Under the pieces are notes generated by a model. It did not search any database and had not been told where the DNA came from. It saw only the letters and a list, made by a program, of their open reading frames with translations. A stretch of DNA of 6,760 bases from Acidobacteriaceae bacterium (GTDB lineage Bacteria; Acidobacteriota; Terriglobia; Terriglobales; Acidobacteriaceae), in the NCBI GenBank assembly GCA_003135315.1, contig PLBD01000232.1:3794-10553 (forward strand), read 5' to 3'. The position numbers were made by a program, and so were the translations under genes. Below, piece by piece: positions 1-5,385 of this stretch (within the stretch, counting starts at the first letter, position 1; each line of letters opens with the position of its first letter).

Positions 1-44
1 GCCTTTCGAGACCTGGGTGAGGACAATGTGCGACTCCGAGGAAG

Positions 45-78
45 CCCGGGTCTGGAAAACGCCAGACCCGGGGCACCC
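45..78. repeat. Palindromic repeat element 1 (11-bp stem)
   Basis: CCCGGGTCTGG (45-55) pairs perfectly with CCAGACCCGGG (62-72) around a 6-base loop. The right arm runs into GGGGCACCC (70-78), the reverse complement of the GGGTGCCCC box found in elements 2 and 3. The stem sequence differs from those of the other elements while its self-complementarity is kept. It lies in the same intergenic cluster, in the same orientation as element 3. Confidence 0.6.
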
Positions 79-99
79 GGCGCGTCGCGGGTTGAGCTA

Positions 100-174
100 A
101 ACTGGGCCGTCTGCGAATGGAATGCGGCGAAGGCAACGGCCAATGCCGGTAAGCACGGTGTATCCTTGCCTTGA
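100..174 (+). pseudogene. BrnT-like (DUF497) toxin N-terminal remnant
   Basis: The frame starting at base 1 reads, at 115-165, E-W-N-A-A-K-A-T-A-N-A-G-K-H-G-V-S. This reproduces the spacing of the BrnT/DUF497 N-terminal signature (E-W-D-x-x-K-A-x-x-N-x-x-K-H-G-V-S-F). BrnT proteins are ribonuclease toxins of type II toxin-antitoxin pairs and are normally ~90-100 residues. Here the frame stops at 172-174, directly after the signature. No clear start codon precedes it, and no BrnA antitoxin is visible downstream. A possible frameshifted continuation in the frame of base 171 contains E-R-F-H-L near 225-240, resembling a later BrnT segment, but this match is weak. I read it as a decayed toxin gene. 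The signature match is seen; the family assignment comes from memory and was not searched. Confidence 0.4.
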
Positions 175-189
175 AGGGGCAGAGGGCCG

Positions 190-339
190 ATGAGGGCGAC
201 GCTGAGCGACACGTATCTCGGGAGCGTTTCCATCTCACTAGCACTGTTGTTACTACCCTTCTCCCTACCCGCCCAGAATCAGGACGACTCGGGTCAAGCA
301 ATCAGGCGGGTGCCCCACTCATTCCTGACGTTGGAATGA
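190..339 (+). CDS. Possible 49-residue exported peptide or truncated exported protein
   Basis: An ATG at 190 opens a 49-codon frame. Its residues 13-28 form a hydrophobic core (V-S-I-S-L-A-L-L-L-L-P-F-S-L-P-A) followed by Q-N-Q-D-D, which looks like a Sec signal peptide cleaved after L-P-A. A purine-rich stretch (AGAGGG, 181-186) sits just upstream, rather close to the start. The last ten residues and the TGA are encoded by the palindromic repeat at 308-344, so the repeat may have truncated a longer exported protein. No family is recognised. The frame overlaps the possible frameshifted continuation of the BrnT remnant, and the hydrophobic run could be chance. This is a low-confidence gene call. 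Confidence 0.25.
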   Translation: MRATLSDTYLGSVSISLALLLLPFSLPAQNQDDSGQAIRRVPHSFLTLE

Positions 340-344
340 GTGGG
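308..344. repeat. Palindromic repeat element 2 (12-bp stem)
   Basis: CCCACTCATTCC (314-325) pairs perfectly with GGAATGAGTGGG (333-344) around the 7-base loop TGACGTT. The left arm begins within the box GGGTGCCCC (308-316). Orientation is opposite to elements 1 and 3. The element overlaps the 3' end of the possible small exported ORF and supplies its stop codon. Confidence 0.65.
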
Positions 345-401
345 AATGGATTGTCGTGACGACCGGTCTCAACGAGGTCGCGTCCAATTGACCCATGGTC
401 T

Positions 402-438
402 CCCACACATTCGAAACCCGCGAATGTGTGGGGCACCC
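402..438. repeat. Palindromic repeat element 3 (12-bp stem)
   Basis: CCCACACATTCG (402-413) pairs perfectly with CGAATGTGTGGG (421-432) around a 7-base loop. The right arm runs into GGGGCACCC (430-438), the same box as in elements 1 and 2. Relative to element 2 the arms differ at two positions (TCATTCC against ACATTCG), and both arms have changed together. Confidence 0.65.
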
Positions 439-502
439 GCGATGGCTCCGATTAGAAATCCTGTGCCGTCCCCGGGGGACTCGGGTTTCTTTTCTCACGT
501 TA

Positions 503-522
503 CCCACCGTTGAAACGGTGGG
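503..522. repeat. Short palindrome, element 4
   Basis: CCCACCGT (503-510) pairs with ACGGTGGG (515-522) around the 4-base loop TGAA. It lacks the GGGTGCCCC box but shares the CCCAC start with elements 2 and 3 and lies in the same intergenic cluster. No T-run follows, so it is not an obvious terminator. The following 145 bases (523-668) show no gene or further structure that I can support. Confidence 0.5.
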
Positions 523-695
523 CTATCATCTTTCGCGCCCGAGGCGCTCGTGTCGTGGCCGTTCGTCCATTGGACCGAGCTCCATGGTGTAAGCCAAGGC
601 GTGCCACTCGGCTTCCGCAGCCCGTTTCTAGCCCGCAGCTTTCCAATCCAGTAATCTGGTAATCGTCGGTGCTGTTCACCGGAGGGATTGCACTC

Positions 696-2027
696 ATGTC
701 GAACCAGAAGTTGGAAACCACTTGTTGCGTTGTCGGCGGCGGACCTGCGGGCGTGATGCTAGGCTGCCTGCTGGCGCGCGCCGGGGTCGCGGTCACGGTG
801 CTGGAAAAGCACAGCGACTTCTTCCGCGACTTTCGCGGCGACACGGTCCATCCCTCCACCCTCGAAGTCATGTACGAGCTCGGCATCCTGGAAGATTTCC
901 TGAAGGTGCCGCATCAGAAGCTCACGTCGGCGGGCGGCATCTACGGCGACTACGCCTTCCGCGCCGCCGATTTCCGTTACCTGCCGACGCATTGCAAGTT
1001 CGTCGCTCTGATGCCGCAGTGGGACTTCCTCGATTTCCTCGCGGGCAAGGCCAGGCAGTTTCCCAGCTTCAACCTGCGCATGCAGAATGAAGCCGTCGAC
1101 CTGATCGAGGAAGGCGGGCGCATTCGCGGCGTGGTGGCGCAAACCCCCGACGGGACGGCGGAGATTCGCGCCGATCTCGTGGTCGGTTGCGATGGCCGCC
1201 ACTCCCGTACGCGCGAGGCGGCGAAGTTTGTGGTGCAGGAGTTCGGCGTTCCCATCGACGTGCTCTGGTTCCGCATCAGCCGCAACAGCGACGATCCCGA
1301 ACAAGTGCTCGGCAATCTCAACTACGGCAGGGCGCTGATCCTCATCAATCGCGGCGATTATTTCCAGTCGGGGCTGATCATTCCGAAGGGCTCGTTCGAC
1401 GAGATCCAGCGCGCGGGCCTGGATGAGTTCCGCAACCTGCTGCGCCGCATCGCGCCCTATCTCGGCGACCGGGTGGAGGAGTTGCGCAACTGGGAGCAGA
1501 TCCGGTTGCTCTCGGTGCAGATCAATCGTCTGCGGCGGTGGCACCGTCCCGGTCTGCTGTGCATTGGCGACGCGGCCCATGCCATGTCGCCCGCCGGCGG
1601 CGTGGGAATCAACCTCGCAATCCAGGATGCCGTGGCGACCGCGAACTTGCTGGCCGATCCTCTGCGCGAAGGCCGCGTGACCGAAGCGCTGCTGGCCGCG
1701 GTGCAGCAGCGCCGCGAATTTCCGACGCGCGCCACGCAGTTCGTGCAGGTCAATGCGCACAAGGCGCTACAGACCATCTTCCGCAATCCCGGCCCCGCAA
1801 AGGCGCCGTGGCAATTGAAGCTGGTGGTGAACATTCCCGGAGTGCAGCACGTGACGGCGCGCCTCATCGGCATGGGCGTCCGGCCCGAGCACATCCGCGG
1901 CGCCAGAAAGCAGCCCGCCTGCGAAGGACAGCTGCTCAAGAAGATTGCGATCGGCGCGGGCCTGCTGGCGGGAGGAGTGGTCCTGATGGCGCGTATGGCA
2001 CGCGGCTTCCGCAGGAGTTACGTCTGA
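696..2027 (+). CDS. FAD-dependent monooxygenase, PHBH/UbiH type
   Basis: The 443-residue protein is a class A flavoprotein monooxygenase/oxidoreductase, which would use NAD(P)H and O2 to hydroxylate an aromatic or polyketide-like substrate; the substrate cannot be read from the sequence. An N-terminal Rossmann motif G-G-G-P-A-G (residues 14-19) is followed by D-F-R-G-D (45-49), the C-D-G motif (165-167) and the second FAD motif G-D-A-A-H-A-M-S-P (291-299). All three hallmarks of the family are intact. The ATG at 696 is preferred over an in-frame GTG at 669 because GGAGG (681-685) lies 10 bases before it. Residues ~416-432 are hydrophobic and followed by R-x-x-R-G-F-R-R, suggesting a C-terminal membrane anchor or an amphipathic membrane-associating helix, an addition to the usual fold. 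It stands alone, with no obvious partner gene. No convincing promoter was seen in 523-695. Confidence 0.9.
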   Translation: MSNQKLETTCCVVGGGPAGVMLGCLLARAGVAVTVLEKHSDFFRDFRGDTVHPSTLEVMYELGILEDFLKVPHQKLTSAGGIYGDYAFRAADFRYLPTHCKFVALMPQWDFLDFLAGKARQFPSFNLRMQNEAVDLIEEGGRIRGVVAQTPDGTAEIRADLVVGCDGRHSRTREAAKFVVQEFGVPIDVLWFRISRNSDDPEQVLGNLNYGRALILINRGDYFQSGLIIPKGSFDEIQRAGLDEFRNLLRRIAPYLGDRVEELRNWEQIRLLSVQINRLRRWHRPGLLCIGDAAHAMSPAGGVGINLAIQDAVATANLLADPLREGRVTEALLAAVQQRREFPTRATQFVQVNAHKALQTIFRNPGPAKAPWQLKLVVNIPGVQHVTARLIGMGVRPEHIRGARKQPACEGQLLKKIAIGAGLLAGGVVLMARMARGFRRSYV

Positions 2028-2049
2028 GGCACATTCATCAATTCTCAAT

Positions 2050-2078
2050 TTGACGGCGGCGGAGAGCGGTGCTAATTT
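2050..2078 (+). promoter_or_regulatory. Putative sigma70-type promoter of the small RNA unit
   Basis: TTGACG (2050-2055) matches the -35 consensus at five of six positions. It is separated by exactly 17 bases from TAATTT (2073-2078), a three-of-six match to the -10. Transcription would begin near 2085, just before the strong Shine-Dalgarno at 2092 and 23 bases after the stop codon of the monooxygenase gene. The -10 is weak, so this is tentative. Confidence 0.4.
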
Positions 2079-2111
2079 CGAGGGACACTGGAAAGGAGGG
2101 TGATCCAAAAT

Positions 2112-2162
2112 ATGATATCTGACAGTCATTGTTGTATCCCAAGTGAGGTGGCTGAGGCTTAG
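2112..2162 (+). CDS. 16-codon leader-like small ORF
   Basis: An ATG at 2112 opens the peptide M-I-S-D-S-H-C-C-I-P-S-E-V-A-E-A and ends at TAG (2160-2162). Upstream, AAAGGAGGgTGATCC (2092-2106) matches, apart from one inserted G, the full 14-base complement of the usual 16S rRNA 3' end, and its last base is 5 bases from the ATG. This is far stronger than any other ribosome binding site in the window. The 3' part of the ORF forms one arm of the long-range pairing at 2150-2159/2231-2241, so ribosome movement would disturb that pairing. This is the layout of a regulatory leader peptide. Whether the peptide is made, or the sequence only recruits or stalls ribosomes, cannot be told here. Confidence 0.4.
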   Translation: MISDSHCCIPSEVAEA

Positions 2163-2264
2163 GGCTTCCGCTCTAAATCCTCGCAAGACTCCTGGTTTGG
2201 TGTCTGCCGCTGGGGCCACGTGGAGTGGACAGCCTCAGGCCAATTCCAACAGCTAACCGGAAAG

Positions 2265-2300
2265 GACCCGCCCGGCGCTCAGCGCTGCGGGTCTTTTTCT
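2265..2300 (+). terminator. Rho-independent terminator
   Basis: GACCCGC (2265-2271) pairs with GCGGGTC (2287-2293), with further internal pairing between GCG (2275-2277) and CGC (2283-2285), followed by TTTTTCTTTT (2294-2303). It lies 29 bases before the GNAT start codon. It therefore ends transcripts from the small RNA unit and possibly the monooxygenase, or acts as the terminator of an attenuator in front of the GNAT gene. Confidence 0.8.
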
Positions 2301-2328
2301 TTTCCGAGCTTTACCGCGGAGATCGACC

Positions 2329-2859
2329 ATGACCTTCGACGTGCCCATCCTCGAGACCGAGCGCCTGCGTCTGCGCGGACACCGCCTCGACGATTTCCCC
2401 GCCTCTGTCGCCATGTGGGGCGATCCCGCCGTCACGCTTCACACCACCGGCAAGCCGCAGACGCCCGAAGACGTTTGGGCGCGGCTGCTGCGCTATGTCG
2501 GTCACTGGGCCATGCTGGGCTTCGGCCTTTGGGCGGTGGAGGAAAAAGACTCAGGTGAGTTTATGGGCGAGTTGGGTTTCGCCGACTTCAAGCGCACCAT
2601 CGAGCCTTCACTCGACGGCATGCCGGAGATCGGCTGGGTTCTGGCCCCCCGGTTTCACGGCAAAGGTTACGCGACGGAAGGAGTTCGTGCGGTAGTCGCT
2701 TGGGGAGACGAACACTTCGGAGCAATCAAAACCGCGTGCCTGATCCATCCGGAAAATCTCGCCTCGATTCGCGTGGCCGAGAAATTCGGCTATCGCGAAT
2801 ATGCCCGGTCGACGTACCGGGAGCACGAAGTGATCATGCTGGAGCGAGAAGCCCCGTGA
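2329..2859 (+). CDS. GNAT family N-acetyltransferase, RimJ/RimL-like
   Basis: The 176-residue protein is typical of the Acetyltransf_3 (RimJ/RimL) group, which transfers acetyl from acetyl-CoA to an N-terminal amine or small amine substrate in the cytoplasm. It begins with L-E-T-E-R-L-R-L-R (residues 8-16), the usual first strand of this group. It carries the acetyl-CoA pyrophosphate-binding loop R-F-H-G-K-G-Y-A-T-E (108-117) and the late motif H-P-E-N-L-A-S-I-R-V-A-E-K-F-G-Y (140-155). Length is normal. GGAG (2318-2321) lies 7 bases before the ATG. With only 28 bases between the terminator poly-T and the start there is little room for its own promoter. Expression may therefore depend on readthrough of that terminator. 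It converges on the next gene, with 6 bases between the stop codons. The substrate is unknown. Confidence 0.88.
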   Translation: MTFDVPILETERLRLRGHRLDDFPASVAMWGDPAVTLHTTGKPQTPEDVWARLLRYVGHWAMLGFGLWAVEEKDSGEFMGELGFADFKRTIEPSLDGMPEIGWVLAPRFHGKGYATEGVRAVVAWGDEHFGAIKTACLIHPENLASIRVAEKFGYREYARSTYREHEVIMLEREAP

Positions 2860-2865
2860 GTGCTC

Positions 2866-3429
2866 TCACTGCTGCGGCGGTTGCGCACCGGGCGGCGCTA
2901 CCTGTTGCGGTGGCACTCCATGCCGGCCGACGGGCGCTTCGCCCGGCCTCAGTTTGCGGCAGCACCCGCTCACTATGGTGCCCTGCGGCAAGTTCACCTG
3001 CGCCGAGTACGGGAAGGTCGTCTTCAACACGGCATCACGACAGGCAGTCTTATCGATCGAGGCCGAAAGGCCATAGCCCCCATTCATGGGCGCCAGACCG
3101 TTGGCGCGGTGCCAGTCCCAGGCTTTGTCTTCCGGGACCCAGTAGAAATTGCCGAGAAAGGTTTGATTAGGCTCATTGTCGCCGAGATAGCGCGCCTCGC
3201 CATTCACAAACTGCACGCTCCAGTTCGGGTAATAGCCGAAGCAAACCATGTCGGGGGCGATTTGCTGATTGGGAGCGCGCGGACTCTGAACCTGGGGCGA
3301 GGAGCCGGCGGGAGCCTGTTGCGTTTGCGACATCGGTGTCTGGGCGGGATTTGGCGCTTGTGCCCCCGCTGCGATTGCCGCCCAAGCCAGAAACAAAATC
3401 GGCCCCACCCACAACATTGTCCGTCGCAT
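2866..3429 (-). CDS. Exported COG3650-like protein
   Basis: This 187-residue protein starts with a clear Sec signal peptide (M-R-R then a hydrophobic core, likely cleaved after A-A-G-A at ~23). A Pro/Gln/Ser-rich linker runs to ~58. A globular part begins around V-C-F-G-Y-Y-P-N-W-S-V-Q-F, where aromatic P-x-W-S resembles the start of COG3650-type domains. It ends with A-C-R-D-A-V-x5-F-P-Y-S-A, then the terminal G-C-C-R, recalling the C-S-D-G-M-S...Y-P...G-C-C signature of that family. Four cysteines in the domain suggest disulfides in the periplasm. The last ~25 residues are again Pro/Gln-rich. AGGAG lies 6 bases before the ATG. Upstream, TTGACT (rc of 3474-3479) looks like a -35, but no well-spaced -10 was seen. 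The role is unknown; the family assignment is from remembered motifs. Confidence 0.75.
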   Translation of the reverse strand: MRRTMLWVGPILFLAWAAIAAGAQAPNPAQTPMSQTQQAPAGSSPQVQSPRAPNQQIAPDMVCFGYYPNWSVQFVNGEARYLGDNEPNQTFLGNFYWVPEDKAWDWHRANGLAPMNGGYGLSASIDKTACRDAVLKTTFPYSAQVNLPQGTIVSGCCRKLRPGEAPVGRHGVPPQQVAPPGAQPPQQ

Positions 3430-3540
3430 CGCGTTCTCCTCTTAAGAAAATACTCTTCGTTTAGGGCGCCATAAGTCAACTGGTATTCAGCACTGATAGG
3501 GCGGGTTGCGACACTCTGTTTTACCCTGCGGAATTCCCCA

Positions 3541-3972
3541 TTAGCTTCCAGCCCGTTTGAGCCCCTTGCGCACAACCTGCTCAATCGACTCCCGCAGCCC
3601 CATCGCCGGCAGCGCCTCCAGGCTGACCCAGCGCACATCGCTAACGTCGCCGCCCGCCCGTGCCTCGCCCGAAATCGGTCGGCAAAGGTAATCGATCAGC
3701 ACGTAGTGATACTGCGTCTTGCCCAGTCCGTCGGTGAAGATGCTGTCGAAGACGTCGAGCACCTCGCCCGGCTCCACGGTGACGCCGGTCTCTTCCAGCG
3801 CCTCGCGGCGCACGCCATCGCGCAGCTTCTCGCCCAGTTCCAGCATGCCGCCGGGGACCGACCATTCTCCCCGCAGCGGCTCGGTGTCGCGCCGCACCAG
3901 CAGCACGCGGCCGCCTTCGACAATTACAGCGCCCACGCCGATGATGGGATGTTCAGGATAGTCGCGCTTCAT
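3541..3972 (-). CDS. Nudix hydrolase
   Basis: The 143-residue protein carries a complete Nudix box: G42, then E48, R56-E57, E60-E61 and G63-V64, matching G-x5-E-x7-R-E-U-x-E-E-x-G-U. It is preceded by the usual W-S-V-P-G-G. These residues bind Mg2+ and hydrolyse a nucleoside diphosphate linked to another moiety. The N-terminal strand I-I-G-V-G-A-V-I-V and the segment L-L-V-R-R-D-T resemble the MutT/ADP-ribose pyrophosphatase-like branch, but the substrate cannot be assigned. It starts 18 bases after the stop of the upstream gene on the same strand and has no strong ribosome binding site, so co-transcription and translational coupling are likely. No terminator is visible after its stop. Length is normal for a single-domain Nudix enzyme. 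Confidence 0.9.
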   Translation of the reverse strand: MKRDYPEHPIIGVGAVIVEGGRVLLVRRDTEPLRGEWSVPGGMLELGEKLRDGVRREALEETGVTVEPGEVLDVFDSIFTDGLGKTQYHYVLIDYLCRPISGEARAGGDVSDVRWVSLEALPAMGLRESIEQVVRKGLKRAGS

Positions 3973-3990
3973 GGGAATGACAGCAACAGC

Positions 3991-4527
3991 TCATCTGACA
4001 ATCTGGTCGAACTCCACACCGAAGAACCCGGACGGGCTGAATCCCGCCACTTTCCAGCCTTTGGGCCCCAGCTTCAACTGCAAGCGCATCTGCACGCTGC
4101 GCCGCACTGGCACTTGCATCGCCTGATACGGCAGCGCATCCATCTCAACCTCCGCCGTGGCCGAGCCGCGATCTTTGTCGGCCTCCACCTGAAGGAGTTG
4201 ATACCGGAAACGCACCTCGTTGTACAGCTGGAAGAAAGCGTTGAGCTGTCCCTGTAAGTCGGCGTAGCTGCTCAGCTCCTTCTGGTCGAAGACCGACAGC
4301 ACCTTCTTTATGTTCTGCGCTTCCATGCCTATGCGCAGGGGTTCCAGCACATCCTTGGAAACCTGCTCGCCCAAAGTGATGCCTTCGGCGTTAACGGGGC
4401 TCGAAGCGTCCGGGGCGGAAGAGCTTCCCTGGGCTGCGGATTGTTGTGCGCCAGCGGGCACGGCGGCACTTAGCGTCCACGTCAGCAGTGCAAGGCAACA
4501 AAGCAAAACGTTTCTCATCAAAGTCAT
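3991..4527 (-). CDS. Exported protein of unknown function, possibly NTF2-like
   Basis: The 178-residue protein has a Sec signal peptide (core L-L-C-C-L-A-L-L-T-W-T-L, likely cleaved after P-A-G-A at ~27), then an Ala/Ser/Gln-rich linker to ~45. Residues ~53-178 look like one alpha/beta domain. Helical stretches rich in L, Q and F around 60-105 are followed by alternating strands (R-F-R-Y-Q-L-L-Q-V-E, A-T-A-E-V-E-M-D, S-V-Q-M-R-L-Q-L-K-L) and K-G-W-K-V-A-G-F-S-P. That helix-then-sheet order suits an NTF2/SnoaL-like fold; this is inference from pattern only. The start could be M1 or M4; neither has a good Shine-Dalgarno. It is first of a two-gene unit with the Nudix hydrolase and divergent from the ECF sigma gene. 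No specific function is claimed. Confidence 0.75.
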   Translation of the reverse strand: MTLMRNVLLCCLALLTWTLSAAVPAGAQQSAAQGSSSAPDASSPVNAEGITLGEQVSKDVLEPLRIGMEAQNIKKVLSVFDQKELSSYADLQGQLNAFFQLYNEVRFRYQLLQVEADKDRGSATAEVEMDALPYQAMQVPVRRSVQMRLQLKLGPKGWKVAGFSPSGFFGVEFDQIVR

Positions 4528-4554
4528 AGGTATCCGCCGTGCGGCCTCTCGTGC

Positions 4555-4560
4555 ATAATA
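4555..4560 (-). promoter_or_regulatory. Possible -10 box for the exported protein/Nudix unit
   Basis: Read on the minus strand this is TATTAT, a five-of-six match to the sigma70 -10, located 28 bases upstream of the ATG at 4527. No convincing -35 hexamer lies 16-18 bases further upstream, so it is only suggestive. Confidence 0.2.
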
Positions 4561-4637
4561 CTGGTTTTAGCTTTGCGATGCTTCCGGCCGTTATCTGCCG
4601 GCTTGGGACTGCGGAAAAGCGCCGAAAAACTCCCGCC

Positions 4638-4674
4638 GTAACCGGGGGCAACTTTCTGGCGCACCAAGGGTTAC
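4638..4674 (+). promoter_or_regulatory. Possible ECF-type promoter with flanking inverted repeat
   Basis: GGCAACTTTC (4647-4656) resembles the AAC-centred -35 of ECF sigma promoters, and GTTAC (4670-4674), 17 bases after the AAC, could serve as a GT-containing -10. This would permit autoregulation of the sigma gene that follows. The inverted repeat GTAACC (4638-4643) / GGTTAC (4669-4674) brackets it and might be an operator or a hairpin. Transcription would start near 4681, which leaves no room for a leader before the GTG at 4682. The call is by eye and tentative. Confidence 0.3.
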
Positions 4675-4681
4675 AAGGAAT

Positions 4682-5359
4682 GTGGGCAGCATCGCACTAG
4701 ACCGATCCGTGCTAGCTGGAGGCGTCGCTCAGGGAACTGCGTCACCGGCGGCCATGCGGGGCGAATTGGCTGAACCTGTCGTTTTAGAGATGCTGAGCGA
4801 TGCCGAGGTCATGCTGCGCGTGGCTTCCGGCGACGATTCCGCCTTCGATTATCTGGTCGACAAATATCGCCGGCCGATGATCAGCTTCATGTACCGCATG
4901 ACCCACAATCAGGCGGTGGCAGAGGAACTCGCTCAGGAAGTGATCTTGCGGGTCTATCGTTCGCGGCAAGGCTATGCAGCCAGCGCCAAGTTCACGACCT
5001 GGCTTTATCGTATTGCGACGAACCTGGCGGTGAATCACGCTCGCGACACCAAGCACGAGCGCCCCGAGAACACAGTCAACATCGACGAGCCTGATGCCGA
5101 TACCGGTATGACGGTGGATGTTGCCGACAGCGGCTTGAACGCCGAACAAATCATCCTGCGCCGTGAGCGACTGGCCGCAATTCGGCGCCAGGTGGAGGCG
5201 CTGCCCGAACGGCAGCGCATGGCGGTGCTGATGCACAAGTACCAGAACATGGACTACAAGGAGATTGCAGCGGTGCTGAAGCTGAGCGAATCGGCGACCA
5301 AATCGCTGCTGTTTCGCGCCTATGAAACGCTGCGCGAAACGTTAAGGCAGTTTATATAG
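4682..5359 (+). CDS. ECF (group 4) RNA polymerase sigma factor
   Basis: The 225-residue protein holds sigma region 2 at ~53-122, with the core-binding and -10 recognition segment A-E-E-L-A-Q-E-V-I-L-R-V-Y (80-92) and F-T-T-W-L-Y-R-I-A-T-N-L-A-V-N-H-A-R (104-121). Sigma region 4 lies at ~167-222 with L-P-E-R-Q-R-M-A-V and the helix-turn-helix around Y-K-E-I-A-A-V-L-K-L-S-E-S-A-T-K. Region 3 is absent, as expected for ECF factors. It directs RNA polymerase to a stress- or envelope-type regulon that is unknown here. The start is uncertain: GTG 4682 has only AAGGA at 2-3 bases or AAGG(G) at ~12, while ATG 4754 (residue 25) or ATG 4790 (residue 37) would remove a poorly conserved N-terminal tail without touching region 2. 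The next gene, 26 bases downstream, encodes the cognate zinc-finger anti-sigma factor. Confidence 0.92.
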   Translation: MGSIALDRSVLAGGVAQGTASPAAMRGELAEPVVLEMLSDAEVMLRVASGDDSAFDYLVDKYRRPMISFMYRMTHNQAVAEELAQEVILRVYRSRQGYAASAKFTTWLYRIATNLAVNHARDTKHERPENTVNIDEPDADTGMTVDVADSGLNAEQIILRRERLAAIRRQVEALPERQRMAVLMHKYQNMDYKEIAAVLKLSESATKSLLFRAYETLRETLRQFI

Positions 5360-5385
5360 GCAGTCAGCAGGAAACAGGTGCAGTT

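Larger units (their letters stand above)
2085..2300 (+). ncRNA. Candidate structured small RNA or attenuator-like leader
   Basis: About 215 bases between two genes have promoter-like boxes at one end and an intrinsic terminator at the other. Inside, GGCTGAGGCT (2150-2159) pairs with AGCCTCAGGCC (2231-2241) with one bulged G. This closes a domain holding a hairpin TAGGGC/GCTCTA (2160-2165 with 2170-2175, one G-U pair, 4-base loop). ACTCC (2188-2192) can pair with GGAGT (2222-2226). CTCCT (2189-2193) could alternatively pair with AGGAG of the Shine-Dalgarno at 2094-2098, which would allow a switch. A 16-codon ORF lies near the 5' end. I do not recognise an Rfam family with certainty. It could be an independent RNA or a leader controlling the GNAT gene at 2329 by termination. 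Pairings were found by eye, not by energy calculation. Confidence 0.4.

Noticed and set aside
171..359. 62-codon frame starting at TTG 171 as an independent gene
   Set aside because: It has no ribosome site and ends in the palindromic repeat; at most it is a decayed, frameshifted continuation of the BrnT remnant.
45..522. CRISPR-like array of repeats
   Set aside because: The palindromes differ in stem sequence, change orientation and have irregular spacing (about 260, 95 and 100 bases); there are no direct repeats with uniform spacers.
503..522. Palindrome as an intrinsic terminator
   Set aside because: No T-run follows on either strand and no intact gene ends nearby.
759..1760. 333-codon minus-strand open frame opposite the monooxygenase
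   Set aside because: It lies wholly antisense to a gene with intact FAD motifs; its low-complexity His/Arg/Ala-rich translation and lack of a recognisable domain mark it as a high-GC shadow frame.
2147..2180. tRNA-Ser-like segment (GGTGGCTGAGG)
   Set aside because: Only the D-arm-like string is present; there is no acceptor pairing, anticodon arm, T-arm GGTTCRA or CCA end at suitable distances.
3706..4257. 183-codon plus-strand frame spanning the Nudix and exported-protein genes
   Set aside because: It crosses two well-supported genes on the opposite strand and has a compositionally biased translation with no domain.
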